Shown one piece after another: positions 37,270 to 46,027 of a stretch of DNA of 64,000 nucleotides (its first letter is position 1; every line of letters starts with the position of its first letter). The notes beneath the pieces were generated by a model, which saw only the letters and a list, made by a program, of their open reading frames with translations, was not told the DNA's origin and did no database searches. This DNA comes from JACPLA01 sp035291905 (GTDB taxonomy: Bacteria > Bacteroidota > Ignavibacteria > UBA10030). The stretch spans positions 1-64,000 of the forward strand of contig DATDRF010000297.1 in assembly GCA_035291905.1 (NCBI GenBank), written 5' to 3'. Position numbers and translations under genes: made by a program.

Positions 37270-38160
37270 TCAGATCGAGGTCTTGAGAAGATCCTTCTTG
37301 CGCTTGAGCAACTGATTGCCACGCCAGCCCTGCAGTTCGAACAATTGGGAAGAAGAAGAGGATTGAATTGTATATGTCTCACTTCCTTTCGCCTGCGAGA
37401 TCCTCAGATGTATGCCGGCAAATGTTATCGTGGCGATAAGCTTCGACTTTGCAGGAAGGGAATCGAGAAATTCATCGCCCTGGAGGTTCGCAAGCAAGCC
37501 AAGGAGGCTGCTGAGAGCGGCTTCGTCTGCAATCTGATTCCCGATCATCCACACGCTATCCTTCCATGATACTGTGAAGGTCGTGTCGCCGAACTGGTAT
37601 TGGATCTCTGTGATACTCTCCCGAGGAACTGAAACCACCGTTCGGTCGCGCCATTCTTTCAGCGGTTGTCGAGCAGACCGGGAGACGGCCCCGTCTACAA
37701 GATACACCTCGTTCGTTTTCTCCGGCCTCACGTAGACGTCACCGTATCCTGGTCCGGGTTTGCCGATGAAGAGGGAGCCCACCTCATTCTCCTGATGGAA
37801 GATCTTCAGGAGGAGGGCCGTGGAATCAACCTGAAAGAGTGAGTGTTTTTCCGGCCTGTCGGAAACCGTCGCCTTGATCATGGTAGAACTCAGCTCATGA
37901 AGCAGCGTCGTTACGGCGTTTTGGCTTGCGCGCGCTGGAAGCGGACTTTCGATGTGCCACTCCGCTCCCCGCTTTGTCATGGAGAGCGGAAGACCGGGTG
38001 AGTCGATTCTGATCCTGTCGACAGACGCGGAATCAATCCGGAGAAGAGGCTCTCCCTCCGATGAATCGAGACTCTGTTCTCCCGGACGCTGCATCAGAAA
38101 GAAAGCAATGGCGCCAAGAACGACCACTGCTCCGAGAAGGGCAAGCGTGTTTCTGTTCAT
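37270..38160 (-). CDS. DUF4340 membrane-anchored protein
   Basis: A 296-residue protein with one N-terminal membrane helix (MNRNTLALLGAVVVLGAIAFFLM) and DUF4340 repeats in the extracytoplasmic part (SVDRIRIDSPGLPLSMTKRGAEWHIESP; ESITEIQYQFGDTTFTVSWKDSVWMIGN). The ATG at 38160 follows the gldG-like stop by 8 bases and starts directly at the membrane helix; a frame from 38220 would overlap gldG. DUF4340 genes commonly follow GldG-like ABC genes, and the function is unknown. 128 bases without a gene follow it before the parvulin gene. Confidence 0.8.
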   Translation of the reverse strand: MNRNTLALLGAVVVLGAIAFFLMQRPGEQSLDSSEGEPLLRIDSASVDRIRIDSPGLPLSMTKRGAEWHIESPLPARASQNAVTTLLHELSSTMIKATVSDRPEKHSLFQVDSTALLLKIFHQENEVGSLFIGKPGPGYGDVYVRPEKTNEVYLVDGAVSRSARQPLKEWRDRTVVSVPRESITEIQYQFGDTTFTVSWKDSVWMIGNQIADEAALSSLLGLLANLQGDEFLDSLPAKSKLIATITFAGIHLRISQAKGSETYTIQSSSSSQLFELQGWRGNQLLKRKKDLLKTSI

Positions 38161-38168
38161 CTTGATTG

Positions 38169-39716
38169 TCACCGGGATTGATGTTCGAGCGCTTTCTTGA
38201 TCGAGACGCGGCGCCTCCACCGGAGAAGCCCGTACGCAATAACGGCAATCGGTGGGAGCAGGAGATTGATGTACTTCAAAAAGCGCCTTGTCGCGTCGGA
38301 AACCTGTTCAAGCGGCGGTTGGGAAATATTCTTTGATCGTATGGTGATCAGTCCCGCATCGTCAGCAAGGTAATCAACGATGTTCGCGAAGAAGTTCAGG
38401 TTGTCCCGCGAGCCAAGGTACTCGTCTTTCATGAAATCGCCGTCACCTACGACAAGGATCCTGGTGTCGGGAGAGGAGGTCAGTGTTGCTAGCGGCTGTT
38501 TGTCGGAAAAGAAGCTCTTGAACGATCCCTCAACAACCGCGGCAAGGGGAATATCCTTTTCGGCGAGATCAGCCGGCGCCAGCTTCTGGAAAGGATCGAT
38601 CATCATGAACCCGGTCTGCCGTCCGCTTTGCTGCGACGAGCGAACAAGCACTTCCGCCTGAAGGCCCTTTTGGGCCGCCGTACTTGTATCGATAGAACTG
38701 ACAAAGAAGAAGAAGACGTTCTGAAGGTCCTTTACCATGACGTTGTTGCTGCTGAAATTCGAAGCATTCGGCAAGAGCGGAAAAGGCACCTGACTTTGCA
38801 TGCGAAACATTCCTTGCTGCTGCATCACGGTCACCGGGGCGCATTGGGCGTCCCGCACAAGGTCGTTATTGATGCGAGCGCCGTAGTGGGCGAGCAAATC
38901 ATCGAGGCCAAGATCCATCTCCTGTGCAAACCGGGCTTGAAGCGTGGCATTGTAGCGATTGAGGAGGAAGGCAGTCTTTCCGCCCCGCATGAGGAACTGG
39001 TCGACAGCAAGCTTGCTGCTGTCTGAAAACCGCGATTGAGGCGAGACGATGAGAAGAGCGGTAATATCTCCCGGGACTTCCTTTCCCCCGGCAAGGTCCA
39101 CAGGAGTCAGCTCATACTGGGCCGAGATAACCTGAGCTGCCTGTCGGTAGCCTGACGGATCGACCTCCTGATGACCCGTTGAATAGCCGATCTTCTTCTT
39201 CTCCCTGACCGTCAGCCGTTTCATCGCACTGCTCAAGTCATACTCGAGAGAAGCGAGATTCTGGATGACCGGCAAAACCTCTTTTTTGTCTTCGTACAAC
39301 ATAACCAGGCCCATGTATCCGCGCTTGACCTCGAGCTTGTCGTTGTTAATTACCTGCACCTGCACAGGTGCGACACCTTGCCCCTGGGCCTCCTGCTCTC
39401 CGTTTTCACCCTCCGGGCTAATGAAGTCGAACTGCAGGTTCCCCCCTGAGTATGCCTTGTAGTCATTGAGAATATCGAGCGTTGCCCGCCGGTTGCCATT
39501 GTACGGTGCCGGAAGGTCTTCTGTGAAGTACGCTTTGACGGTGATCCGGTCATCCAAAGAGCGGACGATGGTTTTGCTTGCTTCGGAAAGCGTATAGACA
39601 TTCTGCGAGGTCAGGTCCAGACGACCAAAAAGCCGGATGGAGATGAAGTTCACCAGAATGACAAGGGCGAGGACAATGAGGAGGCGGATCAGTGTTTGAG
39701 TTCTTTGCGGTTTCAT
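38169..39716 (-). CDS. GldG-like ABC transporter auxiliary protein
   Basis: A 515-residue protein with membrane helices near the N-terminus (RLLIVLALVILVNFISIRLF) and the C-terminus (YINLLLPPIAVIAYGLL). Between them is the GldG/IFT52-like domain: LTSQNVYTLSEASKTIVRSLDDRITVKAYFTEDLPAPY and a later DALLIVSPQ-like strand. In gliding Bacteroidota, GldA-GldF-GldG form an ABC transporter linked to the motility/T9SS apparatus, but in many non-gliding bacteria the same set has no known substrate. The ATG at 39716 lies 8 bases past the permease stop; the longer frame from 39812 overlaps the permease. Confidence 0.82.
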   Translation of the reverse strand: MKPQRTQTLIRLLIVLALVILVNFISIRLFGRLDLTSQNVYTLSEASKTIVRSLDDRITVKAYFTEDLPAPYNGNRRATLDILNDYKAYSGGNLQFDFISPEGENGEQEAQGQGVAPVQVQVINNDKLEVKRGYMGLVMLYEDKKEVLPVIQNLASLEYDLSSAMKRLTVREKKKIGYSTGHQEVDPSGYRQAAQVISAQYELTPVDLAGGKEVPGDITALLIVSPQSRFSDSSKLAVDQFLMRGGKTAFLLNRYNATLQARFAQEMDLGLDDLLAHYGARINNDLVRDAQCAPVTVMQQQGMFRMQSQVPFPLLPNASNFSSNNVMVKDLQNVFFFFVSSIDTSTAAQKGLQAEVLVRSSQQSGRQTGFMMIDPFQKLAPADLAEKDIPLAAVVEGSFKSFFSDKQPLATLTSSPDTRILVVGDGDFMKDEYLGSRDNLNFFANIVDYLADDAGLITIRSKNISQPPLEQVSDATRRFLKYINLLLPPIAVIAYGLLRWRRRVSIKKALEHQSR

Positions 39717-39723
39717 TGTTGAC

Positions 39724-40461
39724 TCACCATTTGCGACGCTCAAGGGAAACGACCGAACAATACAACGTGAACCCGAGGATGCTCGCGAAATAAATGAGAT
39801 CCCGCGTGTCAATGACCCCCCTCGCCATGCTCAGGAAGTGTGAATCGGTGCTGAGGTATTCCAGGAGACTTGCGAGAGCTTCGGGCATGAAAATGAGAAC
39901 CTTGTCAACGATGAAGAAGACCAGGATGAGGAAGATGCCAAGGAGGAATGCTACGATCTGATTATCGGTGACGCTGGAGGCAAAAAGGCCGAGACTTACG
40001 AAAACTCCCGCCATGAGTAAGAGCCCCAGGTATCCTCCGATGACAGGGCCGTTGTCGATGGTGCCGAGCGAAGAAATCGTCACATAGTAGACCAGCGAAG
40101 GAAGGAGGGCGATCCCCATGAGACTCCAGGCGGCAAAGAATTTGCCCAGGATAATCTCCGCGTCATGGACCGGCTTGGTCGTGAGAAGTTCAATCGTTCC
40201 TGACTTTCGCTCCTCGGCCAGGAGCCGCATAGTAATTGCCGGGATGACAAAAAGGAAGATCCATCGGGCGGTTTCGAACATCTCGCGCATCGAAGCAGCA
40301 TTGGCCAGAAAAATGTTGCTTGCATAGAACCAACCCAGCAGCGCCAGGAACACAACAATGACCACGTAGGCAACCGCAGAATTGAAATACGAGCGCAATT
40401 CCTTGATGTAAATGGGAACGATGTTCTTGAGCTGCACTGAACTGGGTAATTGGAATGCCAT
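39724..40461 (-). CDS. ABC-2 type permease (GldF-like)
   Basis: A 245-residue permease with six membrane helices and the family's N-terminal opening IKELRSYFNSAVAYVVIVVFL. A loop with LLAEERKSGTIELLTTKPV, conserved in ABC-2 transporters, follows. It lies between the ATPase and the GldG-like protein with short gaps (15 and 7 bases), so the three form one complex and one transcript. Substrate unknown. Confidence 0.85.
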   Translation of the reverse strand: MAFQLPSSVQLKNIVPIYIKELRSYFNSAVAYVVIVVFLALLGWFYASNIFLANAASMREMFETARWIFLFVIPAITMRLLAEERKSGTIELLTTKPVHDAEIILGKFFAAWSLMGIALLPSLVYYVTISSLGTIDNGPVIGGYLGLLLMAGVFVSLGLFASSVTDNQIVAFLLGIFLILVFFIVDKVLIFMPEALASLLEYLSTDSHFLSMARGVIDTRDLIYFASILGFTLYCSVVSLERRKW

Positions 40462-40476
40462 GAGGGAATCCCGCGG

Positions 40477-41433
40477 CTAATTGACAGTTTCTGATCGGGT
40501 CAGCTTGTGGAAGATCTCCTCGAGGCTGGTGCTTTGCCGCGAGAGTTCTAGCAGCACCCAACGTTCCGAGATTGCCTGCCGGAACAGCTCCTCCCGGATA
40601 TCCATCCCCTTTGCCGAATGAATGATGAACCTATGGATCGGTCCTTCGGACCCGCGGTAGTCGACGGCTTCCACATGCCGGAGGGATTTAAGTTTAGGAA
40701 AAAGATCCTGCATGGGGTCCGGCGTTTCTGCTTTCAGTTCGACCGAGACGCTTTCCGACCCTCTGAAACTTTGTTTAAGCTCATCAGGTGTTCCGTCGGC
40801 GACAATGCTCCCTTCATTAATAATGACAACTCTGTCGCACGTTGCCTGGACCTCCGAAAGAATATGGGTGGAAAGAACAACGGTCTTCGCGCTGCCGAGA
40901 CGGCGGATCAGGTTTCTGATTTCGATGATTTGGTTCGGATCGAGCCCGCTGGTTGGCTCGTCAAGGATGAGCACCTCAGGGTCATGGATCATCGATTGAG
41001 CGAGCCCGACCCTCTGCCGATAACCTTTGGAGAGCTCGCTAATGTCTTTGTGACGCACCTCCTCAAGGCCGCAAACCTCCACCATCTCGTTCTGTCGCTG
41101 TCTGAGATGCTTATCCCGCAGCCCGTGGAGCCGGGCAGAGTACTCAAGATACTCGAGCACGTTCATGTCAAGATACAACGGATTCAACTCGGGGAGATAG
41201 CCGATCTTCCTTCGGACCTCAACAGAGTAGTCGAGCGTGCTCAGGCCGTCAACTTCAACCGAACCGGAGGATTGCGGCATATAGCATGTGATGATCTTCA
41301 TCGTCGTGGTCTTCCCCGCTCCGTTCGGTCCCAGGAAGCCCAGTATCTCACCGGTCTTGACGTCGAACGAAATGTCGTTGACGGCTTTTTCGTCACCGTA
41401 AAGTTTTGTCAGATTTCGAACGGCAATGGACAT
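40477..41433 (-). CDS. ABC transporter ATP-binding protein (GldA-like)
   Basis: A 318-residue ATPase with Walker A GPNGAGKTTT (about residues 35-44), signature LSKGYRQRVGLA, Walker B LILDEPTSGLDPNQ and H-loop LSTHILSEV, followed by a C-terminal extension typical of DrrA/GldA-type exporters. It powers the GldF/GldG-like membrane subunits downstream. It is the first gene of the long leftward envelope run reaching 26908, though internal promoters are likely. Confidence 0.9.
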   Translation of the reverse strand: MSIAVRNLTKLYGDEKAVNDISFDVKTGEILGFLGPNGAGKTTTMKIITCYMPQSSGSVEVDGLSTLDYSVEVRRKIGYLPELNPLYLDMNVLEYLEYSARLHGLRDKHLRQRQNEMVEVCGLEEVRHKDISELSKGYRQRVGLAQSMIHDPEVLILDEPTSGLDPNQIIEIRNLIRRLGSAKTVVLSTHILSEVQATCDRVVIINEGSIVADGTPDELKQSFRGSESVSVELKAETPDPMQDLFPKLKSLRHVEAVDYRGSEGPIHRFIIHSAKGMDIREELFRQAISERWVLLELSRQSTSLEEIFHKLTRSETVN

Positions 41434-41551
41434 GCTAATCCGTATTCAAATTGTCGCGACTGAGTGATAATCGGTCTTTTTGTGTCAGGATGCTGCGAAA
41501 GGTGGAACAATTTTAAGAAAAAGAAGAAACTTTGTCAAGAACTTCATCCTA

Positions 41552-41620
41552 CTCCGTGTTCTCTGTGTCCCTCTGCGTTAAAGTCTTTAACCACAAAGGT
41601 CACAAAGAGGGCACAAAGAC
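41552..41620. repeat. degenerate CTCTGTG-type intergenic repeat
   Basis: CTCCGTGTTCTCTGTGTCCC and neighbouring bases lead into GTTAAAG-T-CTTTAAC (a perfect 7-bp inverted repeat, 41577-41591), then ACAAAGGTCACAAAGAGGGC. The two halves are roughly complementary. Repeats of this wording occur in many unrelated environmental bacteria, as I recall. It fills much of the 233-base gap between the ABC ATPase and the radical SAM gene. Confidence 0.5.
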
Positions 41621-41666
41621 TATAGAGAACATATACAGACGCAGACAAGCAGCGGAGTGTTCCTGT

Positions 41667-42745
41667 TCAACGCAAAGAAAGCGAGAATTGCGATTCCTGG
41701 GGACGAAGGAAGGATTCGGTGGAAAGGCGAACAGGGGTTTCGTTCAAGCGATACTTTCGGCAACCTGCCTGAAAGAGATTCTCGATTGTATCGGCGATCG
41801 GGCCTTCGCCCTTCATTCGCTTTCCGAAGTCCGATTCGGAAAGCTTTCCCCCTCGGACGGACCGAATATGACTCACGACTTTGTTGAACTTCTCGGGGTA
41901 TTCGCGCTTGAGCCACTCGAGGAAGAGATCCTTGAGTGCATAGGAAAGCCGCACCGTTGTTTGCCCCGCATGACGTGCGCCGCTTTCTGATGCCTGCCTG
42001 AGAATTTCTGGGATCTCGCTTTCTGTCAGTCCGGGTATTATCGGTGCCACATTGACACCGACGGGAATCCCGTTCGCGGCAAGAATTTCCACTGTTTCCA
42101 TGCGCTTTCGGGGAGCCGAAGCGCGCGGTTCCAGTTTTCTTGCCAGATCCTGGCGGAGCGTTGTGACGGTGATAATGACGAAGAGAAGATTGGTGGCGGC
42201 AAGTTCTTTGAGAATATCGACGTCGCGCTGAACAAGGGCGTTCTTGGTAATGAGCGAGACCGGGTTTCGGAAGCGCAAGAATATTTCGAGGCAGCGGCGG
42301 GTGATCTTCAATGTCCGTTCCGCAGGCTGGTAGCAATCAGTATTGCCTGAAAAAACCACCGTCTGGGGTTGCCATGAAGGCTTGCTGAATTCAGCCGCAA
42401 GGAGCTCGGGTGCTTTGAGCTTCACCATGATCTTTGTCTCAAAATCGAGGCCGGAGGAGAAGCCAAGGTATTCATGTGAAGGGCGCGCGTAGCAAAGATG
42501 CAGCCGTGCTCACAGCCTCGGTAGGGGTTGATGCTGTACGTGAAACCGATGTCGGGGCTGTCGTTTTTGGAGAGAATGGAAAGAGAGCGGTCGACATAGA
42601 AGCGCGTGGGGACTTTTTGCCCGGGCTCGGGCAGCTCAAAGTACTCCGCCAGATCAGGAGGCGGCGATTCCACTTTGAGTGATTCAAAGCGGTTGGGAGG
42701 ATTGAATCCCGCCCCGCGACCGATGAATGGGCGAGATTCACTCAT
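41667..42745 (-). pseudogene. SplB-like radical SAM protein (PA0069 family), frameshifted
   Basis: Two frames join into one radical SAM protein of about 359 residues. The N-part (42745 leftward: FIGRGAGFNPPNRFE ... INPYRGCEHGCI) and the C-part (MVKLKAPELLAAEF onward to 41667) belong to the spore-photoproduct-lyase-related family. The break lies at a run of three A's on the plus strand (42494-42496). One added T in the gene strand would restore CEHGCIFCYARPSHEYLG, the CxxxCxxC motif that binds the SAM [4Fe-4S] cluster. The gene overlaps the end of the PolB2 gene by 8 bases. Either a sequencing deletion in a short homopolymer or a recent mutation could explain it. If intact it would be a DNA- or RNA-directed radical enzyme; the substrate is unknown. 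Confidence 0.85.
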
Positions 42746-45044
42746 GGGGCGACGGTGCGGAAGCGAACGGTTTGGCCTGGACGCGTTGGGATCTGGTTGA
42801 TTTGCGGGGTTTCAATGGAGGGGGAAGAAAGAGCTCCTTGAGGCGATCGACCGTATATCCGAATGGCGAGAGCAGCGACTCGATCGCTTTCAGTGTCAGT
42901 TCGGTGTAAAAGTCGATATCGTAGCCATCCTCAAAGGCATACAAGGCAATCGGCTTTGCCTTTTCCGGTTTTTTCTTTCCCGATTGGTCGATGAGAATGT
43001 ACTCGATGGTTTCTCCGGCCGCGAGATGGACCCCCATTTCTTCAATAAGTCCCGCAACGACAGCGCTGACGCTTTTGTTGGTATATTCATTCGCCTCTTT
43101 TGTAATGTGCCGCCGCATGACAAGCTCCATCGGATTCACTTTTCCGCTTCTGAGCATTGCAACGGCGTTGCGGCCGATGTCGAGGAGCTCGGGGACCAAC
43201 GTCTCTACATCGGCCGCCGTGCGCGCAGGTGCCATGCGGTCGAACATTGCCCTCTGCATGGTCTTGATGAACGGGGGAGTGTCCCGGCGGCGTGTTTCGA
43301 GTCCGCGCACTTTAAAATCGCCGTTGCGGTACCACCCTGCATACCGGTTGGCCGTCGTGATGAGGGGATCCTGCTTTGACGCCGGGAAAAGGATCCAGTT
43401 GTAAATTCCTTCCAATGAAATATCGATTCCCGTGCGTGCCGCGATCTCGCGGCATAACTCTTCATATTCCTGCTCGGAAGTGCCGGGCTTTTTCAGCCAG
43501 ACGCAATCGATGATGGCGTGAAGCATTCGGAAGCCGTGCTGCTCAGCAATCTCCTTTGCCGTTAAAATGGAGTCGCGCGAAAATGCGTTCACGGACTCGT
43601 GTGCTTCGATTCTTCCGAAACGTGCGTTCTTGTATCCGAGATATCCGAAACAGCTGACGAGCATCCATTTGAGCGCATTCTGGCGCCGGTCGTATTTACG
43701 GAACAGAGCGTCATCCCTCCCCTTATAAAATCGTTTGAGTCTTTTATAATGAGACCGTTTTTGCACCACCGATCGAAGTGTTGCCGGGACTATTCCCTCG
43801 CGCCGTTCACAAATGGTATACCCGAGCTCGGGGACGGCCGAGTTTGAACAGCAACGGCAATTGACCGTTTCCGGGGAAACGTTCTTTTCGACCATGATGG
43901 TGGGATACATCGAAACGAAATCGAGCTCGGCGACTTCTTCGTGGTACCCAAGAGGAGGATTGAAAATAAGACCGCCCCTGTCTGCCATCAACAATGTGGA
44001 GGCCGATTTGAAGTCTTCCGGTTCCCGTTTTTTGGACGGAATAAGGTACCGGTGGCTGTGCGCCCAAGAGAGCTGCAGGGACGACATCGATGTGCCGATG
44101 CTGACGCGGGCCTGGCGCTGAACGGGAATCTGTGTCAAACGGGCGAGCTCGAAGACTCCGTCAAGGTCGGCCTCGCCGAACGTGAAGGAGTTCTGCTCAT
44201 CGAGGTGCCAGCGGCCGGCGAGCTCAAAAGCCCCGTCTTTATGGACGATTTTGCCGTACTGGAAAAAACTCGATTCCCTGGTTCGGAAATACGGTGTCTG
44301 CTCATCGCGGTTCAGGAGGAGGGGAATATTGTGACGTGCAGACAGAGCCGTCAGGTGCGGCAAAATGATCGAATCGCCGTATTCCGTCAGAACAATATCG
44401 GGGTCGCAGCGATGAAGATGCCAGTTGAGCGTCTCCAGCACGTCACGCGGGTTCTCTTGCTCCAGCGAATATGTCTGGCCATCGTAGCTGACCTCAAGCT
44501 GTAGGTGCTTGCGATATTTGGGAGGGACAAAGTTGTTCCCGTTTCTCAGTCGTAGCGTTGAAAGCGGCGGAACCTCGTATTCCATTGCTTCATGATGATC
44601 GTTGATGGCCCATCCGACGAGACGGCTGCGATGATCGATTTCGTAGTCACCGTAAGCAAGAGGAAAAAGAGCCGTTTCATACAGAAACAACTGAGGGACA
44701 AGGAGATCCGAATCAAAAAAAGCAAAGTGAGGGAAAAATTGTTCAAAGGATCGGACGACAGATGAAAAGCGGGTCGGGTTATGAACGGAAATTTGTAGAA
44801 CGTCCCATGATTCATCGGAGTACAATTCCTTGCGCGTGGTGATTGAAACAGTAAGCCGTGTGTCGCAGCGGGTGGCGAGTGTGGAGGCGCGCTTCATATC
44901 CTGCGGACTCAGGTGAAGAAAAAACGAAGGAAGAAAGGGAACGGTGCAGCGATGCTTTCTTCCTTCGCGGTCGATAAGCCACACGACCATGCCGTCTGTC
45001 GAAGGATAAGCGTCAAAGAGCCACCCCGAAACGACATTGCTCAT
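42738..45044 (-). CDS. divergent family-B DNA polymerase, PolB2/Dpo2-like
   Basis: A 768-residue family-B polymerase. Motif A is DFVSMYPTI (Asp375). Motif B is KWMLVSCFG at 459-467, where the usual Asn of KxxxNSxYG is Val463. Motif C reads HAIIDCVW at 509-516: the first Asp of DTD is Ile, while the second (Asp513) remains. The exonuclease region keeps a DPDIVLTEYGDSIILPHL-like Exo II (214-231) but no DIET-type Exo I, so proofreading is probably lost. A Cys cluster (396, 398, 399, 412) may bind zinc. These features fit archaeal PolB2, once called inactive; Sulfolobus Dpo2 is reported in damage tolerance. Its ATG overlaps the upstream stop (ATGA). Confidence 0.88.
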   Translation of the reverse strand: MSNVVSGWLFDAYPSTDGMVVWLIDREGRKHRCTVPFLPSFFLHLSPQDMKRASTLATRCDTRLTVSITTRKELYSDESWDVLQISVHNPTRFSSVVRSFEQFFPHFAFFDSDLLVPQLFLYETALFPLAYGDYEIDHRSRLVGWAINDHHEAMEYEVPPLSTLRLRNGNNFVPPKYRKHLQLEVSYDGQTYSLEQENPRDVLETLNWHLHRCDPDIVLTEYGDSIILPHLTALSARHNIPLLLNRDEQTPYFRTRESSFFQYGKIVHKDGAFELAGRWHLDEQNSFTFGEADLDGVFELARLTQIPVQRQARVSIGTSMSSLQLSWAHSHRYLIPSKKREPEDFKSASTLLMADRGGLIFNPPLGYHEEVAELDFVSMYPTIMVEKNVSPETVNCRCCSNSAVPELGYTICERREGIVPATLRSVVQKRSHYKRLKRFYKGRDDALFRKYDRRQNALKWMLVSCFGYLGYKNARFGRIEAHESVNAFSRDSILTAKEIAEQHGFRMLHAIIDCVWLKKPGTSEQEYEELCREIAARTGIDISLEGIYNWILFPASKQDPLITTANRYAGWYRNGDFKVRGLETRRRDTPPFIKTMQRAMFDRMAPARTAADVETLVPELLDIGRNAVAMLRSGKVNPMELVMRRHITKEANEYTNKSVSAVVAGLIEEMGVHLAAGETIEYILIDQSGKKKPEKAKPIALYAFEDGYDIDFYTELTLKAIESLLSPFGYTVDRLKELFLPPPLKPRKSTRSQRVQAKPFASAPSPHE

Positions 45045-45319
45045 GTGCGCTCCTCGGGAGCAGCAAGCGCGCCGGCCTGAACAAGCCGCCGGCGCAGTTC
45101 TTTGATGGTCTTTCCCTGCTCAATGATGATCGACATGATAATGCTCTCAAAGGGAATGGCGCGCATGGCGTAAAAGTTTGTGGCGAGATGACGCTTGGCG
45201 GCGCGGAAGACCTCATCGAAGATCTCCTGGTCCTCCAATTGCAGGCCGCGGCGGAATTTCGACCAGCCGGCGATCTCACTGTCGATGATGTTGGTGAACG
45301 TCGGTACGGTGCGTCCCAT
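45041..45319 (-). CDS. small conserved partner of PolB2 (MGRTVPT family)
   Basis: A 92-residue, soluble, mostly helical protein beginning MGRTVPTFTNIIDSEIAGW, with FRRGLQLEDQEIFDEVFRAAKRH in the middle and IPFESIIMSIIIEQGKTIKELRRRL near the end. A strong AAAGGAG ribosome-binding site 7-8 bases before the ATG at 45319 fixes the start, against the longer frame to 45481. I recall archaeal small proteins opening MGRTVPT/S and containing an MSILLEQ-like helix, but cannot verify identity. It overlaps both neighbours (44 bases with the RadA-like gene, 4 with polB2), so it is likely a stoichiometric or coupled subunit. Confidence 0.8.
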   Translation of the reverse strand: MGRTVPTFTNIIDSEIAGWSKFRRGLQLEDQEIFDEVFRAAKRHLATNFYAMRAIPFESIIMSIIIEQGKTIKELRRRLVQAGALAAPEERT

Positions 45320-46004
45320 GATTGTTTTCTCCTTTCGGTGATAGAAGAGATGAAGGTTGAGGCTCAAGTTGAACGGCATAGTGATGGTGTTCATCCTCTT
45401 CGAGGCGATAGACACGATCCACGGATGATGTGAGTGTCTGAGAGAGGCCGTTACGCTCTTCGGGCCAGACGGTCCGGTCAACGGATGCGATGAGAACGGA
45501 AATGCCGCGCTGCTTCATTTCTTGGAGGGCAATGAGAACGCGGCCGAGAATCTGGCGGACCTCACGCAGCGGCGCCTGCTCGTCGTACAGTGTTTCGAGC
45601 GGATTAAAGATCATAGCGGTGGTGGCGCCTTTGGCGGCAAGAAAAGCGGGGAGGCGCCGTGTGAGCGCCTGCTCCATCTGGTAGCAGGTGAATCCGCGGG
45701 AGATGAAGATGCGGTTGAGCAGTTGTGCGGGGTCGATCCGATGTTCCCGGGCAAAGCGGGAGATCAGGTGGACGTTGAAACAGTTCCCGCCGTCAACGAC
45801 GGCGATGGAGGAGCCGTTGGCCAGAGCAACGGAGGCCATGGTGAGGGAAAGTGTGAAGACGGCGCTGTCACCGTGCAGCAGGTACACCTTTCCGGGCGGG
45901 TGGGTGAAGGCATGAATGAGGTTCTCAGAAGAGCGGATTATTGCCGTGTCTGTGTCTGCGGCAGGGGATAGTAACTGACGGGCTTGAACTGGAAATGGGG
46001 GCAC
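45276..46004 (-). CDS. RadA/RecA-like protein with degenerate ATPase motifs
   Basis: A 242-residue RecA-fold protein. IAVVDGGNCFNVHLISRFA and IDPAQLLNRIFISRGFT align by eye with the archaeal RadA segments IDTENTFRPERI and LDPDEVLKHIYVARAF. The Walker A position reads HGDSAVFT (no GKT), and the Walker B position reads MIFNPLE (Asp replaced), so ATP hydrolysis is probably lost. I chose the GTG at 46004, since the frame's TTG at 46031 lies inside the -10 box. Inactive RecA-like partners are known for PolB2 in archaea and as ImuA in bacterial mutasomes. It is the first gene of the PolB2 operon. Confidence 0.8.
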   Translation of the reverse strand: MPPFPVQARQLLSPAADTDTAIIRSSENLIHAFTHPPGKVYLLHGDSAVFTLSLTMASVALANGSSIAVVDGGNCFNVHLISRFAREHRIDPAQLLNRIFISRGFTCYQMEQALTRRLPAFLAAKGATTAMIFNPLETLYDEQAPLREVRQILGRVLIALQEMKQRGISVLIASVDRTVWPEERNGLSQTLTSSVDRVYRLEEDEHHHYAVQLEPQPSSLLSPKGENNHGTHRTDVHQHHRQ

Positions 46005-46027
46005 GGTTCCGGCTTTCTCTTGCCGGA

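Noticed and set aside
41532..41990. 152-residue plus-strand frame
   Set aside because: It is antisense to the conserved C-terminal part of the radical SAM gene and starts within the CTCTGTG-type repeat.
45319..45481. N-terminal extension of the small PolB2-partner protein (54 extra residues)
   Set aside because: The extension overlaps the RadA-like gene in another frame, while a strong AAAGGAG site directly precedes the internal ATG at 45319.
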